Of a stretch of 64,000 nt of DNA, positions 41,509 through 50,287 are shown in pieces. A program made the position numbers and the translations under genes. The stretch lies in NCBI RefSeq assembly GCF_006384975.1, contig NZ_CP021645.1, positions 186,001-250,000 of the forward strand. The letters run 5' to 3'. Under the pieces are notes generated by a model. The model saw only the letters and a program-made list of their open reading frames with translations, did not search any database and had not been told where the DNA came from. Positions within the stretch are counted from its first letter, which is position 1. Each line of letters starts with the position of its first letter. This DNA is from Pseudomonas oryzihabitans (GTDB taxonomy: Bacteria > Pseudomonadota > Gammaproteobacteria > Pseudomonadales > Pseudomonadaceae).

Positions 41509-42681
41509 TCAATTGCGAAAATAAACGAATAAACCATAAGCTAGTCCAATAATAAAGACGGCTACGGATAGAGTGTTTATGTAATTCAAGCGCCTGCGGG
41601 CCTTATCTATGAGGTTCAGAAGCTCTTCTTTTGCAGCTTCGGCTGATACTCTGACATCTTGTTCATTTTTTATAATCTCATAGCGATTCAGTGATCTTTT
41701 GATTTGTGAGCTCAACGCATTATAGGCTTCGCATTGGATATTGTTTGCTACAATAGTTAAGAACGATACGCTTAGTAATCCGAAACAGATCAGGATCATG
41801 GATAAGAGGTCTGCACTTTTTAAAAGTGCAGCAATTGCTATTAGTGCGCCTGGAATGGCAAAAGCTTTTCCTTGGCTAGAAGAAACCGAGTCATTTATTT
41901 TTGCTATATAGTCTGTGGATTTTTCTTCTATTTCAGCAAGTAATTTGTTTACTGAAAATTTGTGAAGATAAACATCGTAATTTTCTTGATACTTTTTCTT
42001 TAGTTTAACAGTTTGCGTTATTAGCCATTTAGCCGTTGATTCAGAGTGCTCTTCCTCCAAGATTTCTGCTAGTGAGGTTCTCAGAGTGTCTTTGCGTTCT
42101 GACTGGTGAGCATCATCCAGGCTTATCAAGCCATTGAGTTTTTCTAGTGCCCTATGATGTTCAAGGCTGATATCTGTTTTCTGAATAACTTCATATGTTA
42201 TATCTCTAGGGTTTATTTCATATTTTTTTGCACCTTTTTCAGTTCCTATGAATAGTATTATTCGAGGATTCTGAGCTTCACCTCCATGGTCCTTCAGTGA
42301 GTTTATAAACTTTAGCCAATCAACATAAAATTCAAATTTCTTCAGAATTTTATTGGAAGAGCCCCCGCTGTAATGATTTCCCTCCATTACAAAATAGTTT
42401 TCTGGGATTCGCTGCTTTTTCTGGATGTCGGCCCACAGCTCAGAAAGATTTCGGTAAAAAGGTGGGTTTCCGGTCCAAGAGTCGGCAGATAGGTCAATCG
42501 AAAATCCTACAAGCGCCGCGGTGCTGTGGATAAGATTCATATCCCCACTAAAGCCGAGGCGCCTAAAGCCTTCCTCAAGAGCATCCTTGGACGTCGAGCT
42601 ACAGGTGATAGCTAAAAAGCCTGCATCCCATTCAAGTTTAGAGCTTTTCAGAATTTCAGCTATCGTCAGTATCTGATTCAT
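41509..42681 (-). CDS. Unknown membrane protein of the inserted two-gene module
   Basis: 390 residues, strongly AT-rich codons unlike the neighbours. Residues 1-265 are soluble and charged, with a beta-rich block around RIILFIGTEKGAKKYEINPR (140-159). Three membrane segments lie at about 273-289, 292-313 and 366-388, with a helical linker (316-362) between the second and third. No catalytic motif is recognised. The start overlaps the stop of the NdpA-like gene by 26 bases, implying coupled translation; its own ribosome site is weak. With a DNA-associated-type partner, it could be the membrane effector of a defence module, which is inference. Confidence 0.75.
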   Translation of the reverse strand: MNQILTIAEILKSSKLEWDAGFLAITCSSTSKDALEEGFRRLGFSGDMNLIHSTAALVGFSIDLSADSWTGNPPFYRNLSELWADIQKKQRIPENYFVMEGNHYSGGSSNKILKKFEFYVDWLKFINSLKDHGGEAQNPRIILFIGTEKGAKKYEINPRDITYEVIQKTDISLEHHRALEKLNGLISLDDAHQSERKDTLRTSLAEILEEEHSESTAKWLITQTVKLKKKYQENYDVYLHKFSVNKLLAEIEEKSTDYIAKINDSVSSSQGKAFAIPGALIAIAALLKSADLLSMILICFGLLSVSFLTIVANNIQCEAYNALSSQIKRSLNRYEIIKNEQDVRVSAEAAKEELLNLIDKARRRLNYINTLSVAVFIIGLAYGLFVYFRN

Positions 42682-43822
42682 CTGGATTGCCTATCGTAGC
42701 GCGAATTAGCTCCCTGTCGTCATCCGTTAAAGGAATCATCAGATAGGCTAGATCGGTATCAACAATAACTGGCTTTTCTGAGCCTTCATAACCAATCGAG
42801 CTGGCTTTCACGGATAGCGCGTAGTTTCGCTTATCGTCATTTATTTTTAGTGAGATGCTTGACTCAAGAGCGGTTCTAGTGGCTTCGAATACCGCGTTTA
42901 TTTGATATCCGTGAGTATTGGAGAACTCAGAGAAACTTCCTGTTGATGCATGTCCGGGTGGAAGCTCTTTGTCAATAACATGTTGTATGTCGCTTATGGG
43001 GACCTGTTTTCCAATATTATCCCTAATATGCTCGGCTACCTTTTCTTTTATTTTCTCGGTTACAGCTCTGTTTAAGTTGTGCGCAAGTGAAAATGCGGCA
43101 ATAGCTAAGAAAATATTTGAAACGCTTTGCTTGTTTGAGATAGAGCTATCGCAGCCTAGAGCCTCTTTGAAGAAGTCTGATTTGGATTTTCCTTCAATGA
43201 AGTGGAGGTAGGTTTCGCCATCTTTATTAGGGTATATCGTTTGGAAAAGCGTCAAGTCGAACATTGCCGCTTGTCTTAAAGCATCTGTATCAACTGGGTT
43301 CAGCTTTCTCGGTTCCAGCTTTTCGTCAAATTCAAAAGCGCCTTTTAAGTCAACCATCACTATAAGGAGTCGTCCAGAATCATCTTCGTCGTCTTTGGTT
43401 TTATAGTGTATAAAGACTAAGTTTCCGCCTCGAAGAGATTTTCTACTTTGCTCATTAGCTGATTGCGTGATTTGAATAATTTGCGATTTCGCAAGCTCGA
43501 CGAATTCTATTGTGCCAGCTAGGTAATTTTGAATAGGGCTGACATTCGACGGTAGGCCTGAAAAGTAGCTATGAAACTTGTTTTTTCTATCGAATTTTCT
43601 CTCGATCTGGTCAATGAAATCAGTAGCGGCTTTGTTTCCCAGATTCCAAGAATTGCCGATTTTGTACTTAAATGGATTGCCTGTCAGTGTGGTATCACGT
43701 TCCAGCGAGCCCGTTATCGCTGCAACAGCGACAAATTTTCCAGACGTCGCTAATGACTCGTCTAACTCTTCATCCAATTCAAGCTCATCGCTTGGATTTT
43801 CGTTGACAGCTGAGTCATTCAT
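42656..43822 (-). CDS. NdpA/YejK-like nucleoid-associated protein of the inserted module
   Basis: 388 residues from ATG 43822, which follows GAGGT at good spacing; the open frame continues 59 codons upstream but that part does not look coding. Similarity to YejK is visible by eye: YLHFIEGKSKSDFFKEALGC corresponds to the YejK YLTFLKGR...DFF segment, and FSEFSNTHGYQINAVFEATR to FTEFAAEKGYELEESF. The protein has acidic ends (DELELDEELDESL near the N terminus, DESDTDDS at the C terminus). Known members bind DNA. Codon use is AT-rich. It is the first gene of a two-gene operon with the membrane protein. Confidence 0.75.
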   Translation of the reverse strand: MNDSAVNENPSDELELDEELDESLATSGKFVAVAAITGSLERDTTLTGNPFKYKIGNSWNLGNKAATDFIDQIERKFDRKNKFHSYFSGLPSNVSPIQNYLAGTIEFVELAKSQIIQITQSANEQSRKSLRGGNLVFIHYKTKDDEDDSGRLLIVMVDLKGAFEFDEKLEPRKLNPVDTDALRQAAMFDLTLFQTIYPNKDGETYLHFIEGKSKSDFFKEALGCDSSISNKQSVSNIFLAIAAFSLAHNLNRAVTEKIKEKVAEHIRDNIGKQVPISDIQHVIDKELPPGHASTGSFSEFSNTHGYQINAVFEATRTALESSISLKINDDKRNYALSVKASSIGYEGSEKPVIVDTDLAYLMIPLTDDDRELIRATIGNPDESDTDDS

Positions 43823-44190
43823 TCGGTTTACCTCTACGCCATTGGTGATCGTCTGTAATGAAAAAGACGTGGAAGCATGGAGGGTCAACGTCCATGCCGA
43901 CGCACCAGTATAGGACGCTTGGCTTGGCACTGCCGTGTTTTCGTGACCCACGTCCCATTGCGGCTCAGATCGGCTAGATACGCATGGGGTAGTGTACATG
44001 CATACAGTAATGATTCAAGGGCCCCTGTCTAAACAAAGAGGTGGGTTAGTCCCCGCGTGGCGGTTCTATCAGCTATAAAGCCATGATATGAAGCTTTAGC
44101 CAGCGAGGCGGTTGCCGCCTGCTATTCAACCCGGTACTGACGCGGTAACCGAGCAAGCGTTGAGTGATTGGGCAAGGGCAAATGGGGGGG
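43823..44190. other. Upstream region of the two-gene module
   Basis: 368 bases between the NdpA-like start and the right repeat. On the minus strand TTGAAT (44013-44018) and TACACT (43991-43996) are 16 bases apart and could form a promoter. A small hairpin AGGCGG-TTG-CCGCCT sits at 44106-44120. No other gene, no tRNA and no recombinase gene are visible. Confidence 0.4.
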
Positions 44191-44372
44191 CGACTATGCC
44201 CAAGCCTACGGCATCGCCCGGCCGCAGCCCTTCACTGAGGACACCTGCCAGGCGCTAGTCCGGCAGGTGTGGCACGAGGCTTCAGGGGCGCGCGTCGTCG
44301 TTCTTGAAGCGGCGGAAGAGGGTGGCGAGTAGCGCGCCCGAAATGTTGTGCCAGACGCTGAACAGGGCGCTG
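44191..44372. repeat. Right 182-bp direct repeat flanking the AT-rich insert
   Basis: It pairs with 41161-41342 (about 83% identity, no indels). It contains an orphan 3' end of an EAL gene on the plus strand and the true 3' end of the transporter on the minus strand. Confidence 0.88.
44192..44332 (+). pseudogene. 3' remnant of a GGDEF-EAL gene
   Basis: It reads DYAQAYGIARPQPFTEDTCQ and continues in frame to TAG 44330-44332, parallel to the last 47 codons of the intact gene at 38846-41302 (DYAQGYGIARPQPFTAETCR). It has no start or upstream domain. It overlaps the 3' end of the transporter by about 50 bases, showing the ancestral tail-to-tail arrangement. Confidence 0.8.
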
Positions 44373-45223
44373 GGCACCGCCGCCAGCGGCGAGAAGTGCG
44401 CGGTGGCCAGGGCCGCACCGAGGCCGGAGTTCTGCATGCCGACTTCCAGCGCCAGGGATTTGCGCTGGGCCACCGGCAGTTTGCAGAACTTGCCGGTGAG
44501 GTAGCCGAGCAGGAAGCCGAAGCCGTTGTGCAGGATCACCACTGCCATGATCAACAGGCCGGACTCGGCGATGCGCGCCTGACTGGCGGCCACCACGGCG
44601 GCGACGATCACCACGATGCTGATCACCGAGGCCAGGGGCAGCACCTCGACCACGGCGCCGACGCGATTGCCCAGTACCCGCTGGGCGATCAGCCCCAGGG
44701 CGATGGGCAAGAGCACCACCTGCAGGATCGACCAGAACAGGCCGGCGAAGGAGATCGGCAGCCAGGTGGAGGCCAGCAGCCAGATCAGCGCCGGGGTCAG
44801 CAGCGGGGCGAGCAGGGTGGTCACCGCGGCGATGGCCACCGACAGCGCCAGGTCACCCTTGGCCAGCCAGGTCATGACGTTGGAGGCCGTCCCGCTGGGG
44901 CAGCAGCCGACCAGGATGACGCCCACGGCGATCTCCGGCGGCAGGTGGAACAGCTGGCACAGTGCCCAGGCCACCCCCGGCATGATGACGAAGTGGGCCA
45001 CCACGCCCAGCAGCACCCGCCAGGGATGCCGGCCGAGGGCGGCGAAGTCTTCCAGCTTGAGGGTCAGGCCCATGCCGAACATGATCACCCCCAGCAGCGG
45101 CACGATGGCCACGCTGAGGGGCTTGAACACTTCGGGAGCGAAGAACGCCAGCAGGGCGGCGAACAGCACCCAGAAGGCGAAGGTATTGCCGACGAAGCGG
45201 CTGAAGGCGGCCAGGGCACGCAT
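44282..45223 (-). CDS. BASS-family sodium symporter (PanS/YocS-like)
   Basis: 313 residues with about ten membrane helices. VGCCPSGTASNVMTWLAKGD and LEVGMQNSGLGAALA are hallmarks of the bile acid:sodium symporter family, subgroup of bacterial ketopantoate/organic-anion carriers. The substrate cannot be read from the sequence. Its 3' end lies inside the right 182-bp repeat; a second, different copy of its last 29 codons is at 41252-41342. Confidence 0.85.
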   Translation of the reverse strand: MRALAAFSRFVGNTFAFWVLFAALLAFFAPEVFKPLSVAIVPLLGVIMFGMGLTLKLEDFAALGRHPWRVLLGVVAHFVIMPGVAWALCQLFHLPPEIAVGVILVGCCPSGTASNVMTWLAKGDLALSVAIAAVTTLLAPLLTPALIWLLASTWLPISFAGLFWSILQVVLLPIALGLIAQRVLGNRVGAVVEVLPLASVISIVVIVAAVVAASQARIAESGLLIMAVVILHNGFGFLLGYLTGKFCKLPVAQRKSLALEVGMQNSGLGAALATAHFSPLAAVPSALFSVWHNISGALLATLFRRFKNDDARP

Positions 45224-45253
45224 GGCAAACTCCTTTTCAAGTAGGCAGAAAAA

Positions 45254-45273
45254 AGGCCGGTCTGCGCCGGCCT
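45254..45273 (-). terminator. Rho-independent terminator after rdgC
   Basis: AGGCCGG (45254-45260) pairs with CCGGCCT (45267-45273); on the minus strand six T follow. Confidence 0.85.
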
Positions 45274-45283
45274 GGATTTGGGC

Positions 45284-46204
45284 TTACAAGCCCTGGGGCA
45301 GCTCTTCGCCGCCGAGGGCTTCGATCAGCTGTGGCAGGAATTCCGCCAGGGTCATCATCATCAGTACGAAGCTGGCGTCCTGCTGGCCGAGGGCGTCTTC
45401 GCCACCGTCCTGCTCGGCCTGATCCTGCAAGAGGTCCTCGAACTTGAGGCGCTTGATGGTGACCTTGTCGTCCAGCAGCAGGGCCAGCTTGTCCTGCCAG
45501 GCCAGCGCCAGCTTGGTGACCAGCTTGCCGGCACCCAGGTGGTTCTGGATCTCTTCGCTGGTGAGGTCCTGGCCTTTGCAGCGCACCACGCCGCCGTCTT
45601 CGCCGGCATCGCGCAGTTCGCACTCGTCGAGGATATAGAGGCCATGGGTGGCGTCACCGGCCTTGACCCAGTCGGTGAAGGTGGCCATAGGCGCCTGCTT
45701 CACGCCCAGCGGGCGTACCGGCAGCGAGCCCAGGGCATCGCGCAGGGTGGAGAGCAGGTCTTCGGCGCGCTTGGCACTGGAGGCGTCCACCAGAATCCAG
45801 CCCTGCTTGGGATCGATGGCGGCATAGGTGGTCTGGCGACGAATGAAGGCGCGCGGCAGGAAGGCCTGGACGATCTCGTCCTTGATCTGCTCCTTTTCCT
45901 TCTTGTAGACCTTGCGCATCTGCTGGGTCTCGATCTCGTCGACCTTCTCCTGCACGGCTTCCTTGACCACGCTGCTGGGCAGGATGCGTTCTTCCTTGCG
46001 CGCGGCGATCAGGAAGAAGCCCTGGCTTTCGTGCACCAGTGGCAGGTCCGGGCCCTTGCCGAAGGGCGCGACGAAACCATAGGTGGACAGCTCCTGGCTG
46101 GCACAGGGACGCGCCGGCTTGGCGGCGAGGGCGGCTTCGAGAGCTTCGGTCTCGAAGGCGACTTCCTGGGTGAGACGGTAGACGAGCAGATTACGGAACC
46201 ACAT
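45284..46204 (-). CDS. rdgC: Recombination-associated protein RdgC
   Basis: 306 residues, the usual length. It forms a ring-shaped dimer that binds double-stranded DNA and limits RecA filament formation. N terminus [15 protein letters not shown], the basic central [25 protein letters not shown] helix and the C-terminal [16 protein letters not shown] fit. ATG 46204 follows GGGAGTG; the longer frame to 46261 is not family-like. Confidence 0.94.
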   Translation of the reverse strand: MWFRNLLVYRLTQEVAFETEALEAALAAKPARPCASQELSTYGFVAPFGKGPDLPLVHESQGFFLIAARKEERILPSSVVKEAVQEKVDEIETQQMRKVYKKEKEQIKDEIVQAFLPRAFIRRQTTYAAIDPKQGWILVDASSAKRAEDLLSTLRDALGSLPVRPLGVKQAPMATFTDWVKAGDATHGLYILDECELRDAGEDGGVVRCKGQDLTSEEIQNHLGAGKLVTKLALAWQDKLALLLDDKVTIKRLKFEDLLQDQAEQDGGEDALGQQDASFVLMMMTLAEFLPQLIEALGGEELPQGL

Positions 46205-46373
46205 GGTGTCACTCCCAAAAACGAAGCGCGCATTATCCGCGCCGCCTGCCCAGGAGGCCAACCCCGGATCGCGGTGGTCGTCGGGAATGCCCGCTCGGGC
46301 ACGCTTTCTCCAGGGGTCGAAGGGGCAGCGCTAAGCCTTTGGAAGTGCTGGGAAATTTTTTTTCAAAAAGGGG

Positions 46374-46402
46374 TTGCCAGGTAGGGAACCCCTCCGTAGA
46401 AT
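46374..46402 (+). promoter_or_regulatory. Promoter of the tRNA-Val/tRNA-Asp unit
   Basis: TTGCCA (46374-46379) and TAGAAT (46397-46402) with 17-base spacing, followed by a GC-rich discriminator (GCGCCCC) typical of stringently controlled stable RNA promoters. Confidence 0.75.
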
Positions 46403-46424
46403 GCGCCCCACTTCGAGAGCAAAC

Positions 46425-46500
46425 GGGTGATTAGCTCAGCTGGGAGAGCATCTGCCTTACAAGCAGAGGGTCGGCGGTTCGATCCCGTCATCACCCACCA
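46425..46500 (+). tRNA. tRNA-Val (anticodon UAC)
   Basis: 76 bases with CCA. Acceptor GGGTGAT pairs with ATCACCC; anticodon loop CTTACAA gives TAC; GGTTCGATCCC is the T arm. Confidence 0.96.
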
Positions 46501-46513
46501 CTCGAGGTAATGC

Positions 46514-46590
46514 GCAGCGGTAGTTCAGTCGGTTAGAATACCGGCCTGTCACGCCGGGGGTCGCGGGTTCGAGTCCCGTCCGCTGCGCCA
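46514..46590 (+). tRNA. tRNA-Asp (anticodon GUC)
   Basis: 77 bases with CCA. Acceptor GCAGCGG pairs with CCGCTGC; anticodon loop CTGTCAC gives GTC. It lies 13 bases after tRNA-Val, on the same transcript. Confidence 0.96.
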
Positions 46591-46630
46591 TTTAAAGGTT
46601 GTTTGGTCCTGAACGCCAGCAGCCATCGAG

Positions 46631-46654
46631 AAGCGGCCCTGGTGGCCGCTTTTT
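46631..46654 (+). terminator. Terminator of the tRNA unit
   Basis: AAGCGGCC (46631-46638), loop CTGGT, GGCCGCTT (46644-46651), then T run. Confidence 0.85.
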
Positions 46655-46787
46655 CGTTTGGGCGCGATTTTTTCCGCTGCGCTCTGCGTGATTCCCTTCC
46701 TTCTATTAGTGCCTGCGTCGTCCGACGCGCTAAGCGCTGCCTGGTGATTTCCTTTTTGAGCTATCCGTTGATGGCTTGGTATGGGCT

Positions 46788-46873
46788 GTTGGGCTTCGAC
46801 GATGGAGCCGTCTCAACCCAACCTACGAAGCGGGTACGCACTGTAGGTTGGGTTGAGCGCAGCGAAGCCCAAC
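46788..46873. repeat. 86-bp nested palindromic intergenic repeat
   Basis: Outer arms GTTGGGCTTCG (46788-46798) and CGAAGCCCAAC (46863-46873); inner arms CTCAACCCAACCTAC (46812-46826) and GTAGGTTGGGTTGAG (46843-46857), all perfect. A degenerate relative is at 58571-58669. It looks like a miniature mobile repeat. It lies in the 516-bp gene-free stretch 46591-47106, which holds no other feature apart from the tRNA terminator and the repeat at 46942. Confidence 0.7.
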
Positions 46874-46941
46874 AGGGAGGTCAGAGCCGTAGCGTGGAAA
46901 ACGGCGCAGCCTTTTCCACTGGAGACTTTTCGGCGGGGGCG

Positions 46942-46974
46942 CCCTCACCCCAACCCTCTCCCGAGGGGAGAGGG
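46942..46974. repeat. REP-like palindrome, copy 1
   Basis: CCCTCACCCCAACCCTCTCC continuing into a GGGGAGAGGG arm forms a stable hairpin. Related copies are at 51908-51940 and 58580-58612, each downstream of genes. Confidence 0.7.
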
Positions 46975-47106
46975 TGCTATCCGAGCAGGCGTTCAATTAC
47001 ATCAGCCCGGCGGAATCGCGATAAACCGTCGTGCCTCCACCTGTATGAGTGGCCGCATCGGCGGACTGCCAGGGTTGCGCTAAGGAATTGTCCGGCTCAG
47101 CGGATA

Positions 47107-50100
47107 TCAGCCCCGCACCGCATCCAACACCGCCTCCAGCGGATGGCGCAGGCGGCGGTCGTCGAGGCGTTTGACCTGGCTGCGGCAGGAATAGCCGGTG
47201 GCCAGGGCTTCGCCTTGTTCGGCGGGGACGGCGACGGCGCGGGCCCAGGATTGGTCGTAGATGGTCTTGGAGGTCGCCAGATTGCGCGCTTCGTGGCCGT
47301 AGGTGCCGGACATGCCGCAGCAGCCGGTGCTCTCCGGCTTGAGGCCCAGACCCAGGCGTTCGAACACCTGCTGCCACTGGCTGACGCTGGCCGGGGCGTT
47401 GGTCTTCTCGGTGCAGTGGCCGAGCAGGCGGTAGACCTTGTCGCCGACTACCTTCTGCTCTTTCGGCAGCACCTGCAGGAGCCACTCCTGGGGCAGGAGC
47501 ACCTCGGGCATCCGGGCGATGCCGGGGACCTTGGGGTACTCCTGGCGATAGACCAGGGTCATGGCCGGATCGAGGCCCACCAGCTTGATGCCGAAGCCCG
47601 CCAGGCTGGCGAGCTGGGCCGCATTGCGCCGCGCGGTACTCTCGAAGGCGCCGAGGAAGCCCTGCACCTGCAACGGCTTGCCGTTGGCGCGATAGGGGGC
47701 GAGGAACACCCGCTGGCCGAGGCGCGCGGCGAGTTCCAGGAAGGCCGCGGTGAGCGGAGTCTCGAAGTAGCGGGTGAAGGCGTCCTGCACCAGCACGATG
47801 GTCTTGGCGCGTTCTTCATCGCTCAGGGCCAGCAGCCGCTCGGGGGTGGCGATCTGCACCTGCCACTGGTGCATGACTGGCACCAGGTCGAAACGGCTGA
47901 GCAGGGGGCTGTCGACCATGCCGATGCGCTCGGCGAACAGCCGCTGGATCGGCGTCGCGCCCATCACGGTGTTGTAGAGGCCGGGCGCCCGGGCGAACAG
48001 CGGCAGGCTGAATTCCAGGGAGCCGATCAGGTAGTCGCGTAGCGGGCGCAGGTAGCGTCTGTGGTAGAGCTCGAGAAAGCGCGAGCGGAATTCCGGCACG
48101 TTGACCTTGATCGGGCACTGGCCCGCGCAGGACTTGCAGGCCAGGCACCCGGCCATGGCGTCGTAGACCTCATGGGAGAAGTCCGCTTCGGCGGCACGAC
48201 CATTGCGCCAACGCTGGGGCAGGGCCTTGAGCCAGTTCAGGGCACCCCGGGGGGCCGGAGCCAGGACATCGATACCGGCCTGGCCCTGCAGGCGCAGCCA
48301 TTCGCGGATCAGCGAGGCCCGACCCTTGGGCGAGTGGATGCGCTGGCGGGTGGCCTTCCACGAGGGGCACATGGCGTCGTCGGGATCGTAGTTGTAGCAG
48401 GCGCCGTTGCCGTTGCAGTGCATGGCGGTGCCGTAGCTCTGCCAGACCCGCTCGTCGAGGGTACGGTCCAGTTCGCCGCGGAGGGTCACGCCGTCGATCT
48501 TCAGCAGTTCGGCACCGCTGGCCAGCGGGGTGGCGATCTTGCCGGGGTTGAGTTGGTTGTGTGGATCGAAGGCGCCCTTGAGCGCCTGCAGGGCGGGGTA
48601 GAGGTCGCCGAAGAAGGCCGGCGCATATTCCGAGCGCACGCCCTTGCCGTGCTCGCCCCACAGCAGGCCGCCATATTTCTGGGTCAGCTCGGCCACCTGG
48701 TCGGAGATCGGGCGCACCAGTGCCGCCTGGCGCGGGTCCTTGAGATCCAGCGCCGGGCGCACGTGCAGCACCCCGGCGTCGACGTGGCCGAACATGCCGT
48801 ATTGCAGGTTGTGGCCGTCGAGCAGGGCGCGGAATTCGGCGATGAAATCGGCCAGGCGCTCCGGCGGCACCGCGGTGTCCTCGACGAAGGGCTGCGGACG
48901 GATCTCGCCCTGAACGTTGCCGAGCAGGCCCACGGCGCGCTTGCGCATGGCGTAGACGCGGGTCACGGCGCTGCGGCCCACGGCCAGGGTATGGCCCAGG
49001 CGTTCCACGGTGGCGTCCTGGCGCAGGTGGTCGAGGAAGCCCTGGACGCGGGCGTCCACGTCCTCAGGATCGTCGCCACTGAATTCCACCAGGTTGATGC
49101 CCAGGGTGGGACGCTCAATGTCTTCGGGGAAGTATTCCGCCACGCTGTGCCAGACGATGTCCTGCATGGCCAGCAGCAGGACCTTGGAGTCCACCGTCTC
49201 GATGGAGAGCGGCTTGAGTTCGATCAGGGCGCGGGCGTCGCGCAGGGCGTCCATGAAGCTGCCATAGCGGACGTTGACCAGCACCGAATACTTGGGAATC
49301 GGCAAGACGTTGAGCTTGGCCTCGGCGATGAAGGCCAGGGAGCCCTCGGCGCCGCAGAGCACGCTGTTGAGGTTGAAGCGGCCATCGGGCTCGACCAGGT
49401 GCGCCAGGTCATAGCCGGTGAGGCAGCGGTTGAGCTTGGGAAAGCGCGCCTCGATCAGCTCGGCCTGGTTCGTGGCGATGTCCCGCGCACAGCGGTAGAC
49501 GGCGCCGGTGCGGTCCGGCCGGGCGCAGAGGGCGTCCAGCTCGGCACTGTCCACCGGGCGGCTTTCCAGGCGTTCGCCGCCGATCAGGTAGGCGTCCAGT
49601 TCCAGCACATGGTTGCGTGTCTTGCCGTAGGTCACACTGCCCTGGCCGCTGGCATCGGTGTTGATCATGCCGCCGATGGTGGCGCGGTTGGAGGTGGACA
49701 GCTCCGGGGCGAAGAACAGCCCATGGGGCCGGAGCGCGGCGTTGAGCTGGTCCTTGACCACCCCGGCCTGGACCCGCACCCAACCCTGCTCGGCATTGAT
49801 CTCGAGGATCTGGTTCAGGTGGCGGGAGAGGTCGACCACGATGCCGTCGGTGAGCGACTGGCCGTTGGTGCCGGTGCCGCCACCGCGCGGGGTGAGCACT
49901 ACGCCCTGGAAGCGCGGCTCGCCCATCAGCTGGGCCAGGCGCTGGATGTCGGTGCTGTCCTTGGGGAAGACCGCCGCCTGGGGCAGGCGCTGGTAGATGG
50001 AGTTGTCGGTGGCCATGACCGTGCGGCTGGCGTAGTCCGGTGCGATCTCGCCCTGGAAGCCGCTGGCGGCGAGGGCGGTGAGGAAGTCGGTGTAGGCGAC

Positions 50101-50142
50101 GGCGAGGGGCGCCGGGGCCGGCAGGCGGGCGATCATGTTCAT
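47107..50142 (-). CDS. YdiJ-type FAD/iron-sulfur D-2-hydroxyacid (2-hydroxyglutarate) dehydrogenase
   Basis: 1011 residues. FAD-binding type 4 domain first (TPRGGGTGTNGQSLTDGIVV), FAD-oxidase C-terminal domain (GMFGHVDAGVLHVRP, WGEHGKGVRSEY), then a 4Fe-4S ferredoxin-like part (CLACKSCAGQCPIKVNVP) and CCG-type domain (ESTGCCGMSGTYG). This matches E. coli YdiJ, which oxidises D-2-hydroxyglutarate. ATG 50142 gives MNMIARLPAP; ATG 50136 is also possible, and the ribosome site is weak. It is divergent from a LysR gene that may control it. Confidence 0.87.
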   Translation of the reverse strand: MNMIARLPAPAPLAVAYTDFLTALAASGFQGEIAPDYASRTVMATDNSIYQRLPQAAVFPKDSTDIQRLAQLMGEPRFQGVVLTPRGGGTGTNGQSLTDGIVVDLSRHLNQILEINAEQGWVRVQAGVVKDQLNAALRPHGLFFAPELSTSNRATIGGMINTDASGQGSVTYGKTRNHVLELDAYLIGGERLESRPVDSAELDALCARPDRTGAVYRCARDIATNQAELIEARFPKLNRCLTGYDLAHLVEPDGRFNLNSVLCGAEGSLAFIAEAKLNVLPIPKYSVLVNVRYGSFMDALRDARALIELKPLSIETVDSKVLLLAMQDIVWHSVAEYFPEDIERPTLGINLVEFSGDDPEDVDARVQGFLDHLRQDATVERLGHTLAVGRSAVTRVYAMRKRAVGLLGNVQGEIRPQPFVEDTAVPPERLADFIAEFRALLDGHNLQYGMFGHVDAGVLHVRPALDLKDPRQAALVRPISDQVAELTQKYGGLLWGEHGKGVRSEYAPAFFGDLYPALQALKGAFDPHNQLNPGKIATPLASGAELLKIDGVTLRGELDRTLDERVWQSYGTAMHCNGNGACYNYDPDDAMCPSWKATRQRIHSPKGRASLIREWLRLQGQAGIDVLAPAPRGALNWLKALPQRWRNGRAAEADFSHEVYDAMAGCLACKSCAGQCPIKVNVPEFRSRFLELYHRRYLRPLRDYLIGSLEFSLPLFARAPGLYNTVMGATPIQRLFAERIGMVDSPLLSRFDLVPVMHQWQVQIATPERLLALSDEERAKTIVLVQDAFTRYFETPLTAAFLELAARLGQRVFLAPYRANGKPLQVQGFLGAFESTARRNAAQLASLAGFGIKLVGLDPAMTLVYRQEYPKVPGIARMPEVLLPQEWLLQVLPKEQKVVGDKVYRLLGHCTEKTNAPASVSQWQQVFERLGLGLKPESTGCCGMSGTYGHEARNLATSKTIYDQSWARAVAVPAEQGEALATGYSCRSQVKRLDDRRLRHPLEAVLDAVRG

Positions 50143-50287
50143 CAGGCGGGCTCTTTGGCAGCGGACGGCCATCTCCTTCGGGGAGCGAAGGAATGGCGTC
50201 GACCTTTTCTGGCTATAGTAGGCATTCTCACCACAGCGCGCCGGGGCCACAACCGAAGATTCCGCCGCCTATGCCGGAAGAACATGA

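Noticed and set aside
43823..43999. 59-codon upstream extension of the NdpA-like gene
   Set aside because: The internal ATG 43822 has a good ribosome site and the extension does not look like the family.
41343..44190. Prophage, insertion sequence or integron cassette as explanation for the AT-rich insert
   Set aside because: No integrase, transposase, terminal inverted repeats or attC-like structure is visible; the ends are divergent direct repeats of host-type genes.
46425..46590. tRNA-Val/tRNA-Asp as an attachment site for a nearby island
   Set aside because: No duplicated tRNA 3' end or integrase gene is found downstream; the neighbours are ordinary genes.
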